From assembly GCA_033002965.1 (NCBI GenBank), contig JAURVB010001797.1, positions 1-64,000 on the forward strand: a DNA stretch of 64,000 nt, written 5' to 3'. Shown here one piece after another: positions 1-11,664 of the stretch. A program made the translations under genes and the position numbers. The notes beneath the pieces were generated by a model. It saw nothing but the letters and a program-made list of their open reading frames with translations, was not told the DNA's origin and did not search any database. The stretch comes from Piper betle. Lineage: Eukaryota > Streptophyta > Magnoliopsida > Piperales > Piperaceae. The stretch's first letter is position 1. Each line of letters starts with the position of its first letter.

Positions 1-3000
1 CGAGGATGATTTCGAAAACAAGATCCACCACAAGTTGTGTAACACCCCAAATCCGGTTCACGCTCGTGAACCAAACCGGCATGTTACAGGCCCCGGTTAG
101 GTCGGCTAACCCGAACCTAACTCATGTGGATCCAATCTCGGCGTCTTAAGATGAAGATACGATCCATCATGAATGAATAAATATACAAAATCCTAACATG
201 GTACTACATGAATGACAAGCAATTCAAAATACACACCACTACAGTTACGATCAAATTCTGAAATCAAAACAGACCGGGTCTCCCCTAAAAATGCAATTAG
301 GGTCCACCCTGTCAAAATAATATATATACAAATATATCACATATATACGTATAGCAACGATAGCATTCACACATACTTCTAATCTATTATATTCATCATT
401 CTCTGAACTTTGGGTCCTAACCCCACTTTTGCTGCGCTACTCTGACCATTTCATTTCATGTCATTGTCATGCATCAAACATTTAATCATGTCATTCACAA
501 TATAATAACATAATAATGCAATATTAAACATTCAGAAATCTAACATGTGTGTGTGCACAAGACCTCATTGCTCCTCCGTCCAAGCTGGCGCATCCATCTC
601 GTGCTTATCACCTACATATATATAAGAAAAACGTCAGTAACAAGCGTTACTGGTCCGGAAAATAAAATAACTATAACAAACTGGCTATGAGAGCAAACTC
701 TCATCTGAAAGCAAACATATACTTCCTCAAGAACACTCTGAAGGGCACTACTGAGGAGCCACTGGGCTGCAGACCCGGTAGCATCCCGAACTTACTGCTG
801 CTGGTACTGTGCTACTCTCAGCACTTCTTTTTCAGTACTTCTCGTGAAACTTTATCCTAAGCCCTCTCCTTACCTCCATATTTCTCCTGGCCTTGAGCAC
901 GAAGGCCGAGTACTCTCAGGCAGTCGCCTTTAGTACCCTTTGAACCACAAGTCCGGACATGCGCTGTACTAAACAGTACCCGTAAACCTCCACGTTCTCC
1001 GGGTGTGAGGAACTCAAACGCGGAGTTGTCAGGATCCCTCGGGAATGGAACAGTCCGCTGGCACTAATCCAGAGCCCGCTTTGACTGTCACGGCATCCTC
1101 TGCATGGTACGTGCAGTCGGTTTCTCCATCTCTCGTCTCACTGAAAACTCGATAAAACTATATATATAGGCCTGGGAAGGGATTCATATAATAGGCCCGA
1201 AGGCAACTTGTGGTGGATCTTGTTTTCGAAATCATCCTCGAGGGATCTCATCCTCGAGGGGTTATTAATCCGGAAATATTCGATTAAATGGCCCGAGTTA
1301 AGTGGGATCCGATAAAACGCCACTTAACCCGCCCTGCAATAATAAAATAAACATACAATGGAAGAGCGTAAAACAAGACGAGTCCTAAACGGACCTGGTG
1401 GAAGCTCCAAGCGTGTCATCGCGCCTAGGCGGCGAGCTCCTACTTCGTACCTACACATCAAAACTAGATACTAACGCCCGCTAACTAAATGATGCATCAA
1501 ACTCAACAAACATCACACAATACGAATAACATCCATCAACAATCAAGTAATCATAATGTAAAAATAATTCTACGTCATCCTATTCATACCAATTTTATAC
1601 CGTTTTTCTAAGTTACGTCATACTCGATTAACATGCTCATATTTACTTATCTCACTAGACTACTTATCCTCCATGCACTATCAATCACATCATGTAACTT
1701 CATTCATACTCTGATATTCATCATGATAATTAATCAACCCTAGCATGCTATGCTAACAATTATCATCAATTTTTAAATAAATCAATCGGAGGTAATTATA
1801 CCTCACGTCGTCGGCAATCGGCGACGACTAGGGTTCCGTCGCGCGTCTCGGAGCTCGAATTCGGCGCTCCTCGGCGTCCGACGTTCGATCGAGTCCAACT
1901 AGGTGAGCTCCGCGGAAGATCCGGTGAATTCCAGCGAATTCCAGAAATTCCGATTTTTCGGCGGTTTTCCGGCCGCTACTGGCGGTTTTCCGGCGGCTTC
2001 CGGTGGTTTTCCGGCGACAATCGCCGGCGGCGTCTACTAGTCGGAAAGGGGTCGTGTTGGGTACCCTCGGAACCGGCTCGGCGAGCCCGACTCATCTATG
2101 GCCTCAACATGGTCGACGGAGTTGGCGGCTCGCCGGAAAATGGTCAAAACAGTGGTGGCGGCGGTGGGTGACTCGATCCGGCCGGGATGGGCGGCGCTGG
2201 CCTCCGTTCCGGTCGGGGACAGTCGTGGGTTGGTCGAAGACGTCGAGGTGACCACTCGATCACGGCGGCGACGGTCGCCGGCGGCGGAATCGGCAACGTG
2301 ACCGCAACGCGGCCGCGGCGTCGCGGCGTGGTTTCCTCGCGTCGCGGCGGTCCGATGGGGGCCGGACCTGGTCGGGGCGGCAGGGCGACGCCGTGGCCGG
2401 GCTGGGCGGCGTCGATCGGCGGCCAGGCGGCGCCGGCCGTGGCGGCGGTGGCGCGCGAACAGGGGCGGCGCGGCGAGGGTTTGGGCGCGGGGGAAGAAAA
2501 GTCGGGGTGAAAATGGGTGGCAAACTCGTAAATAATACTTGACTCGTCTCCGGCTCGAGTCAAGTATCATAACTAACTCGTATTAAATCCTAAAAAATTT
2601 CATAAAAATCGGGAAAAATCCTGTAAAATCAAACAACACCAAAAAAATTATAATGACATGCTCTAGAACTATCAACCCACCCAAACTGCCCGAACGCGTC
2701 CTAACGCGGTAAACGGCCTAATACTAATTCTACGATCCCCTATATATAAAAATAAAAAAAATGACTGGCATACTCTCATATATCTGATAACTCATTCTGT
2801 TCTGCTGTATTCATGACGTTATCATCATATATTTGGGTACGCATGACCCTCATAGCTCATACACGCGACCGGCGTCGGCTTGGCACACGTGTCCTGAAAC
2901 TGACTCAACTCGAAAAATAACGGTCGACCCGACCGGTTCTGAATATAAAACCCTGACTCGAATCGTGGGTTTTACAAGTTGTCTTCGGGCCTATTATATA

Positions 3001-4190
3001 AATCCCTACCCAGCCCTATATATATGTAGTTTTCGCGTTTTCAGTGAGACGAGAGATGGAGAAATCGACTGCACGTACCATGCAGAGGATGCCGTGACAG
3101 TCAAAGCGGGCTCTGGATTAGTGCCAGCGGACTGTTCCATTCCCGAGGGATCCTGACAACTCCACGTTTGAGTTCCTCACACCCGGAGAACGTGGAGGTT
3201 TACGGGTACTATTTAGTACAGCGCATGTCCGGACTTGTGGTTCAAAGGGTACTAAAGGCGACTGGCCTGAGAGTACTCGGCCTTCGTGCTCAAGGCCAGG
3301 AGAAATATGGAGGTAAGGAGAGGGCTTAGGATAAAGTTTCACGAGAAGTACTGAAAAAGAAGTGTCGAGAGCGGCACAGTACCAGCAGCAGATCAGTAAG
3401 TTCGGGATGCTACCAGGTCTGCAGCCCAGTGGCTCCTCAGTAGTGCCCTTCAGAGTGTTCACGTGGAGTATGATGTTTTCTTTCATATGAGAGTTTGCTC
3501 TCATAGCCAGCTTGTTATAGTTATTTTATTTTCCGGACCAGTAACACTTGTTACTGACGTGTTTTTATACTATATGTAGGTAATAATCACGAGTTGAAGG
3601 AGCCAGCTTGGACGGAGGAGCATTGTTGTCACTTGCACACATGTTAGTCGATTGAGTGTTTATATTTTATTGATGATGCTATCATATTGTGAATGATGTG
3701 AAATACTAAGACATGATAGGATATGATTAAACGCAATGAAATAATATTATGACATGATGAAAAGCTAAGATATGATGATAAGAGGTGAGATGTGATCAGA
3801 GTGCGCAGCAAAAGTATGGTCCAAGTTCTATAATGAATATACAGTATATTAGATTATGTGTGATTAAAATTATTGATATATGCATATATATTGGTATGTA
3901 TTGTTTTGACAGGGTGGATCCTAATTGCACTTTTAGGGAAAATTCTGTCCGTTTTATTTTAGAATTTTTATTGAGTTTAATCGTAATGGTATTGGTGTGT
4001 GCTTGAATTGCATGTCATTCATGTAGTACCACGTTAGGGTTGTATATTCATCAATGCATTGCGAGTCGTATCTTCATCTTAAGACGCCGAGATTGGATCC
4101 GCATGAGTTAGGTTCGGGTTAGCCGACCTAACCGGGGCCTGCAACATGCCGGTTCGGTTCACGAGTGTGGACCGGATTTGGGGTGTTACA
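1..4190 (+). mobile_element. Family A gypsy LTR, interrupted by a solo LTR
   Basis: Bases 1-37 and 2977-4190 join into one plus-oriented family A LTR. It contains the same blocks as the complete LTRs at 51434-54438 and 57919-60927: the TATA-containing stretch near 3020, the paired GAGAGTTTGCTCTC motif near 3490, and the terminus GGGGTGTTACA ending at 4190. The left part of the LTR lies outside the window, so whether this is a solo LTR or the 3' LTR of an element cannot be seen. No open reading frame in it resembles a protein. Confidence 0.85.
38..2976 (-). mobile_element. Solo LTR of family A inserted in another A LTR
   Basis: A 2939-bp LTR in minus orientation begins TGTAACACCCC at 38 and ends GGGTTTTACA at 2976. 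It is flanked by a perfect 5-bp target duplication AGTTG (33-37 and 2977-2981). Flanking bases on both sides rejoin into uninterrupted family A LTR sequence, so the insertion fell inside a sibling LTR of opposite orientation. No internal region or second LTR accompanies it, which indicates LTR-LTR recombination after insertion. The GC-rich block at about 1800-2520 is the LTR's own CpG-rich segment, and reading frames there are compositional. Confidence 0.92.
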
Positions 4191-6987
4191 CCCATGAACC
4201 GACCCGAAAATGTCACCGGTGACCGAACCGTTTGCTAATCTACTGGGTTTGGTTAAGCCGACCCGGATCTGCCCTCGGCGTCTTAAGATGGGCATGCAAC
4301 CATGAGATGCATGAATGGGAACAATTGGGTTCTAACAGAGTCCTACATGCATGTGATGATATGCAAGCAAAACAAAACAAAACAATAAATGAGAAACCAA
4401 TAGAAAATATATACTACTACGTAAAAACAGACAGAGTTTTCCTAAAAGTGCAATAAGGGCCAACCTGTCCACAACAAAGGTATATAAATATTTTATCAAA
4501 ATACAACAAAACATAACAATTTACCGCGGCATTCCATTATTATCTCATTTGTTTTCATCTAAGCCGAGGCTGAACTCAAGGTTCCCTGCTCATTCACATC
4601 TATCCGTTCATTTTATAACAGGCAATTCATCTAAACAAACACATCCAAATTATCATTCACATAGCATTAACACATCATCATTATACGTTACACGCGGTAG
4701 ATACATGTGTGCGCGGTTCCGTGCTGCTCCTCGCAGTCCCGACAGCTTTCATCGCTCGCATTCCTCACCTACATATATATAGAAAAACCGTCAGTATCGA
4801 GTGTTACCGGCCCGGAAAATAACTAATATCAATCTAGCACAGGAGAGCAAACTCTCCTGTTGAATAAAAACCATATATTTCCTCAAGAACTCTCATCAGG
4901 GCACATAAGGGAGCCGTCGCCCTCGGGTCAATAGCGTCCCCCTTTCTTTCTCATTGTCATACCTTGGCTATTTCTCTATCGCTTCTCGCATCAAATCTCA
5001 TTCCTTTCCGCCCTCTGCACCTTCCATATTACTCCGGGCCTTGAGTACGAAGGCCGAGCACTCTCAGGCAGTCGCCTTTAGTACCCTTTGAAACCACAAG
5101 TCTAGACATGCGCTGCATTGCAGTACCCGTGAACCTCCATACTTCTCCGGGTTTGAGGAACTCAAAGGTGGAGTTGTCATGATCCCTCGGGAATGAAACA
5201 GCCCGCACACCATTCCAGAGCCCACTATCGACTCACACGTGCCCGCTCGCGTAGCACGGTGGTCGGATTTCCCTCAGTCAATCTCTCACTGAAAACGTGA
5301 AAACTATACATATATATAGGTCTAGGTTGGGATTTATACAATAGGCCCGAAGGCATCGTGAGCTGGATCTGAAGTTCGAAAACAAACTCGAGGGATCTCA
5401 TCCTCGAGGGTTATTAATCCGAAAAATCGTTGCCTAAATGGCCCGAGTTAAGTGGGATTCGATAAAACGCCACTTAACTCGTCCTGCACATGATAAATCA
5501 AATACACAATAGAGTAGCATAAAAAGAGAGAACGAGTCCTAAACGGACCTGGTAGAAGCTCTAAACGGGTCCGCGCGCCTAGGCGGCGAGCTCCTACACC
5601 GTACCTACACAATCAAGCTAAAAACTAACGCCCGCATGATGAATCACACATCCTATAGCATGCACACACAATCAACACAATCACTCATCAATCAACACAC
5701 ATCAACCTATATCAATTCTAGCAAGTCTACTTAGGCTATTTTGCATTAGATCATGATCATTACCTAGTTACCCTAATTAGTTTCTTAGCCTCAATTTTTA
5801 ACACCACTCAATCAAACAAATTTCATATTTTATCCTTAATCAAATCTACATTTATATATATTATTATAACACACAATTCACCAATCCTAGAATGCAATTC
5901 TAATAATCAATACTTTCAAATAATTAAGTTAAAATAAATTATACCTCGCGTCGTCGAAAATCGGCGACGGTTAGGGTTTCCGTTTCGTGGCTCGAAACTC
6001 GAATTCGGCACCTAGCAGCGTCCGAAGTCCGATCAGATTGGACCGGGTGTGTTCGGCGAATGATTCGGTGAATTTCCCACGAATCTAATTTTCCGGCGGT
6101 TCCTGCGGTTTTCAGGTGAGTGTCGGCAGTTTTCCCGGCCGTGATTCGGGACGGGGTCCAATGGTGGTGTCAAACAAAGCAGTCGGAGCGGCGATGGCTG
6201 TCGGTGGCAGCGTTGAAAACGGGCGGCGGCAGCGTGCTCCGATCGGGGCTGCGGCCGTCCTCGACGGCACTCGGGATGGTGGGGGAAATGTCGGCGACGG
6301 CGAGAGGGTGAGACTGGTGGTCACAGCGGCGGCAACAACGACCGAACGGCGGTAGAATCCGGCTTGGAGTGGCGACGGCTGAGGCGGCTTCGTGGCATCG
6401 CGGCAACACGCCGGCAGGCGATTGGTGGCCGGGGTCGGTCGTGGCGGCATGGCGACGGCACGGCAAGGCAGAGCGGCGTCGATCGGTGGGAGCACGGCGG
6501 CGGCAGCAACACACAACGGCAAGGGTTTGGGTGAAGAAGGGTCGGGAGGAGAAGAAATGCTCTAGTGGCAGTTTCGTAAATAAGTATCGACTCGATTCCT
6601 ACTCGAGTTAAAATAATAACTAGTCCGTAATAAATTCTAAAAAATCTAGAAAAATATGGAAAAATTCCATAAAATAAAACAAACACATCAACATCCAAAT
6701 GACATGCTAATCCAACGTGTCCTAATGCGTTATTCGGCCTAAAACTATTCTACGATCAAATAAAAATAACAATCAATACTGCATACCTCCATATAACTTG
6801 ATAACCCATTTTTCATCATCTTTCAGGCATTATCATCGTACACTTGAGCATACATGACCCTCATCGCTCATAACTCACGGCTGGCCTTAACTCAGCACGC
6901 GGTTCATGAAACTGACTCGACTCGAACCAACGGTCAAACCGACTAGTTCGGTAATGTAAAACCCTGACTCGAGTCACGGGTTTTACA
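4191..6987 (-). mobile_element. Family B gypsy LTR, minus orientation
   Basis: The sequence from 4191 to the terminus GGGTTTTACA at 6987 has the same block order as family A LTRs but is clearly diverged: CTCGGCGTCTTAAGATG near 4275, a homopurine/homopyrimidine stretch near 5040, a CCTCGAGG pair near 5390, and a GC-rich segment at 5950-6530. It matches the B copy starting at 39499. The first 20 or so bases of this LTR lie left of the A insertion that ends at 4190. It is probably a solo LTR, since no polypurine tract or primer-binding site is seen at its right edge. Confidence 0.75.
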
Positions 6988-7630
6988 TTTAAGGTAGAAA
7001 CATTATCCGCCACTGACTAAGATAGTCTTTATATATATACATATATTAATAAGTTTAATTGTAACTAGTTGTATTTATTTATATATAATAAATTAACAAA
7101 GGAGTTAGGTCATGTGTTCAATTCATGCTTACCACATTTTTTATATTTTTTATTTAATATGCCTTCCATTTGCTAATTAAGCGAGTCAGCTCGTGAGTTA
7201 CTTTCGACTTTATAATTAAGCTGGTTTCGAGTTTCCAAACGAGTTAGTTTTGAACTCGTCAAAATTAAATAGTATAAGTGTATTCGAGCTCGAGTCGAGT
7301 TCACACAATATAAAAAATATTCAAGTCAATTTGAAGAATATGTGTTTAAAATTCGTTCGATTTTGAGTAAAGTTTAAACAAATTTCGAACTATTTGAGTT
7401 GAGTTCAAACACATGATTGAGCTCTGCGCACCCGATTTATTTGACCACCCTATCTTCTACCACGTTTGTACGAAAAATCAACTCATTTTAACGTGATTTT
7501 TTATAATCACGCTCATACGGCACAATAACACCCCGAGAGCAATGAGCCCATTAGCGATGATGTGGCATACAACATGGAAAGCAGTCAACATCCTTTAGTG
7601 ATGACGTGGCCTATAGTTAAAGCCACCAGA
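6988..7630. other. AT-rich intergenic DNA upstream of the Agenet gene
   Basis: I see no gene here. The stretch holds degenerate, low-complexity text with repeated forms of GAGTTCAAAC and CTCGAGTCGAGTT around 7180-7420. Similar text recurs near 31170-31280, which suggests an old dispersed repeat that I cannot classify. Confidence 0.5.
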
Positions 7631-7634
7631 GCTC

Positions 7635-7644
7635 TTTATATATG
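7635..7644 (+). promoter_or_regulatory. Possible TATA box of the Agenet gene
   Basis: TTTATATATG lies about 300 bp before the GC-rich 5' leader of the plus-strand gene. It is the only TATA-like hexamer in the 400 bp upstream of that leader that stands out from the local background. No transcript data support it, and a GC-rich TATA-less start nearer 7940 is equally possible. Confidence 0.22.
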
Positions 7645-7939
7645 ACTGTATTTTTATTTTGCGGGTAAATCATTTAAAATAAATAAATAAAAGCAATTTT
7701 ATCCGCTCACAATGATTGTTACGGGTCCAAGTGCTAACATGGCATGCAACGTGGGCTTGAGGCCGAGGCCACCAGGGCAGTGGGCCCGCGTGTGATGACG
7801 TGGCGCCCAATGGAGGGCCCGGGAACGAGCGAGAAGGAATAATGCCGGGAAATGAGGTCAGGTGAGTGGCAAGAGCGTGAATAAGGAGGAAAAGGAGGGA
7901 CAAACAGACGCAGCGGTTTTTCAGGTGGAATGAAACCGC

Positions 7940-8212
7940 ATTTCAAATCCGCCCAAACAAGGGCAGCTCCTTCCCCGATCCCCCCCGCCCCACCACCACC
8001 ACCACCACCTCGCCGGAATAATCCCCCGCCGCCGATCGGTCTCCGGCCGTAGGACCAGCAGCATAGCTCCTGAGGCGGCCGCCGGTGCATGTGGGAGGCG
8101 ACGCAGCGCGCTTTGGTGCCCGGAAGCATCGGATTCGGCGCCGGCTTCGCCCCGGCGGAATGACTCCGCGGCGAGCTCGGATCCCGGCCGGAGGGAGGCA
8201 GTTGCGGCGGAG
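7940..8212 (+). other. Probable non-coding 5' leader exon of the Agenet gene
   Basis: A GC-rich block with a CCACCACCACCACCACC run ends in a good donor, GGCGGAG|GTGAGC, at 8212/8213. The next convincing acceptor in front of the start codon is CTGCAG at 10191-10196, ten bases before the ATG at 10207. A leader exon followed by a roughly 2-kb first intron is the simplest reading. The left edge is a guess. Confidence 0.5.
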
Positions 8213-10196
8213 GTGAGCGGAGAAAAACGCTTCTCTGCTGTTTTTGAGCTGGTCTGTGCTTTTGCTGGTGTTGAATCTCTGGTTGGTGCGTCGATTGTTG
8301 CGTTTTTTGTTTTTTCGAATTTGTATTGCCATAGTAGGAACCGCTTTGTTGTTATGCAACGAAAAATATGCTTACTTTAAAAGAATAGAACAGTAGCTGG
8401 CACAAAAAGTGAGAAGAAAGGTAACATATTGGTGTTGTTTTCCTTTTTAGGGTTTTTTTGATTGGAGGTTAATGATTTGTGTGGGATTTGGTTGTATGTG
8501 GTTGTAATGGGAGTGTAAAGGAAGTGTTTTTGGTTTGCTGTTGTTTGGATTTGGGTTTGGGGATGAAGCAGGTTAGAAATTGTTGTGACAATGTTATGAT
8601 CTTGAGGAGCCATAAGCAATCTTTGGACCTGTTCCAACACCGCGGCGACAAAAATTCTTGTATGTAGCCGTGACGAAGATAACAAAAGAAGAGAATGGGG
8701 ATGCTTGAAGAGTTCAAGGAAGGTGGAACTCTATATCAACGAGCGTATTCCGACTTCATCGTACGAAGAATTAGCTTGCTAATTAAACCAATAGAATAGT
8801 GTATTGAATTATCGATAGTGGTTTACAGAGATGACTCGCCTGTTCTAAGTTCCCCATACATAGCCAAGAGAACAACTCACTAACTCAACATAATTGACTC
8901 ATAAAAAACTCAATAAAAACTCATTGACTCAACATACCAACTTACTATCCTTATTAGCAGGTACATTCAACAACACGCTTCATTCATAAGAGACTGCTAT
9001 GGTGGGTTCTTATGATTCCCTCCTGGGTAGGTTTAGGGGAAAGAACCTGCATTTTTAAACTACACTTGGGCCAGCTTACTGTTGTGGAGTGCATGTGATG
9101 TACACAGGATGTTTGCAGTATTATTTTGAATATTGGCTGGAAGCTGAAATGAGAGCTGGGATGTAATAGAGGTCTCGCGGAAATCAATAACCGAGATGGA
9201 GAAAAAATTTTGTCATAGTTACTAGCCTTCTTGAACTCCAACTTTAAAATTAAATATTCCTGGTTATTCATGTTGCTGGAAAAGGTTAGCAAGTACTGTT
9301 GATTGCATGGGATATGAAGATGATGGATGGAAGTGAGTGGAATTGACATACAGGTGGAACGGTGCAATCAGTGGAGAGGTGGTGGGTGGTGGGCCGTGGA
9401 GATTGAAAAGGTTATTGTAACTTTATTCTTGTAATGCGAAGATATTTAACTGCGAATCTTCTCTTATATAACAATAATCTGAATGCATCAGAAACATTTC
9501 TGAATTTCTCTGGTAGCTTGTCTATGTCATTGTCCAAGAACTATTTTTCGGTATTGGAAACCTTGTATATTAAAAAAGGTAAACTGATTTTCTGTTGCAG
9601 GACACAGGTATTGATGTATCCTGATGTATGCATGTCATGTGTCCTAAATTTGTAATTTGTGGTTCTAGTTTGTCTGTTTATACATGGGCTGATTTTGATT
9701 CTCTTTCTAAAGAAAATTCAAATCTCCCTTGCTGAATCAATTTTTTCTTTAAAATATAGTTTTATCATAAAGAGCAATCTTACTGGGGTTACTTTCACAG
9801 ACTTTCTTAAGATGCTTTTTCCCTATCATATTTGAATTTTGAACCCTTTATTTTTCTATTATATTTTTTTGTCGGAATGTCAAACGAAATTATGCATATC
9901 AAGAATACATTATCCGCCAAGAACACTTCATTTTTCTATTATTCTCTTTTTGGTGGAACGTCAAATGTTTTTAGGCATATAAAAAATACATGAGCAGCCA
10001 AGAACATTTTATTTTTCCACTTTATCTTTATTGGTTGAATGAAAAATGTTTTTAGGCATATCAAGAATATTTGATTGGCCAAGAAAAGGAAGAAGTTGGT
10101 GTTTGCAATCACTTGGGACTATGGAAATGAGTAGTTGAGTTATTGTGTGGTAACTTCTGTATAGATATGCTTATCAATATCCTCATTTATCTGCAG
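8213..10196 (+). other. First intron of the Agenet gene
   Basis: The segment between the leader donor (8213) and the acceptor at 10191-10196 is T-rich and has no coding potential. A block around 8650-8975 looks on the minus strand like a diverged LTR beginning TGTTGAATGTACC, but no target duplication or primer site supports it. A further acceptor, TTGCAG at 9595-9600, could mark an extra leader exon. Confidence 0.45.
9851..10090 (+). repeat. Three tandem copies of an about 80-bp unit
   Basis: Copies begin at 9851, 9931 and 10012, each opening with TTTTTCTATT or TTTTTCCACT. They share an internal ATGCATATCAAGAATA or GGCATATCAAGAATA motif and a closing GCCAAGAA motif. The copies are diverged from one another, so the triplication is old. 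It lies at the 3' end of intron 1, just ahead of the branch-point region of the acceptor at 10196. Confidence 0.8.
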
Positions 10197-10206
10197 GAGT
10201 GCACAT

Positions 10207-11664
10207 ATGGATTATGATGGCGGTGATTTCCAAAGCCAGAATTTTCGACTAGTTTGCTAGGAAAACGTTCTTCTTTCAGGTGTAGAGGTCTGTCCCTTCC
10301 CAAGATATGATAGAGACAAAAACCATCAAATTGGCGTGGATTTCCTAATTGAAAAAGAGGATTTACTCAGCGTCCAGAATTAGCAAGCTAACCACTGGAT
10401 TGAAGATTTCTCTCGAGGAAATAATGGTGTAGAGTTCAATTTGAGTGTTGTCAAGTTTTGTTCTATTTCAAGGAATAATGTCTGGTCAGAGGTCACTTCA
10501 TCTGCTTCAGTTGAGGGGCTGTCAAAATCTATAGATCAGGATGAATAGCGTGCATATCAACTTTTTGGGTCAAAATTAGATGCTGCTATTGTGGACAGTT
10601 TGACTGATGAAATGGATACACATGATAAGAAGCTTTTAGGACTTTCCAAGGTGGAGAGTATCAGTGATGTTTGTTTTAATATGCCTCCTGACAGAAGTGT
10701 GGAAAACTTACCTGCTGGGGATTTAGCTGATTACCCCCCGCCTAAAGTTGTGCTGCCATCATGCAAAAATGAAGGTTGTGGCTCTGATATTGGTACTTCT
10801 GGGGGTAGTTGTACTGCTGAAAAACGTGACTTGGACCAAATGGTTGCATTATCTACTATTTCTGTGGGGCAGATGGTTGTAGATGAAGATCATTCTTCAG
10901 CTGTAAGTGAGGCGTCTAGTTGTGGAACTGGAAATAATGTTTTAGAAGTTGATCAAGTTCATAAGATTTCTAAATCTGAACCTGTATTAAATGTAGATTT
11001 TGCAGTATCAAATGCAAATGATCATTCTGGAGAGTTGAAAGGAGTACCTGAGCCAATGGTCAATGAAAATGCAAAACTTTCTCCAAATGATGATGTTAAT
11101 GCTAAAGTTAAAACTTCTCATGATTCGCAGATGGAGATTAGGCTAAAAAACAAATCCCTTTGTACAGATGGTGGAGCTGCTTGTGAATTGAATGAAGAGG
11201 TAAATGATGTTATAATTGTGGGAGAGAAGAAATCATCTGCAGCTGGACAAGAGGAAGTGCTTATTGAGGTTTCCAAGGATGATGATGAACAAATTTTATC
11301 TTCCCAGACAAGTCATAGATCACTGATGGAGAGTGAACAGGATGGAGTTTGTATCACATCATCTAGAATTGAAGTTCCTCAATTCCACGAAGAAAAAAAT
11401 GCATAACTGATGAAGCTGCACCTGTTTCTTCTGAGGGAACTGCCCTATGTAAATTAGACAAATCAGTTGAGACTGATACCTATAATTTTGAGTCTTCATT
11501 AGAGTTACAGGTGACCTGCATGCTTGGCCTACCATGTAAAGCAGGTGAGCCAAGAACAGTCGATTTAAATTGTACTAAAAATGAGAGAAGTTCTATCAAA
11601 TCTAATGACCAAAGAGCCGGTGAAATCCATGCTGACAAACAAGTGTTAACATCTGAAGATAAAG
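10207..11664 (+). pseudogene. Exon 2: N-terminal coding exon with three TAG stops and a frameshift
   Basis: The first coding exon reads in one frame from the ATG at 10207 through TAG at 10258-10260, 10381-10383 and 10546-10548. It then stays open from 10591 to a TAA at 11404. Family-like text continues across each TAG, for example WIEDFSRG after the second. At the A7 run 11393-11399 one base is missing, and the reading continues in the +1 frame to the donor AAAG|GTGTGG at 11664. This region is acidic and low in complexity, as is usual for the family. If the TAGs are real, translation could only begin at the ATG at 10591, losing 128 residues. Confidence 0.75.

Noticed and set aside
2003..2570. 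Arginine- and alanine-rich frames repeated at 46634-47270, 51831-52619 and 58314-58900
   Set aside because: These are the CpG-rich segment of the A LTR read in several frames. They change frame between copies.
3118..3504. A reading frame repeated at 45447, 53514 and 60001 that looks conserved
   Set aside because: It lies within family A LTRs. The repetition reflects LTR copies, lengths differ between copies, and no start, motif or neighbouring gene supports a protein.
8650..8975. Possible small copia LTR in intron 1 (minus strand, TGTTGAATGTACC start)
   Set aside because: No matching end, target duplication or primer-binding site could be found, so it is only mentioned as a possibility within the intron entry.
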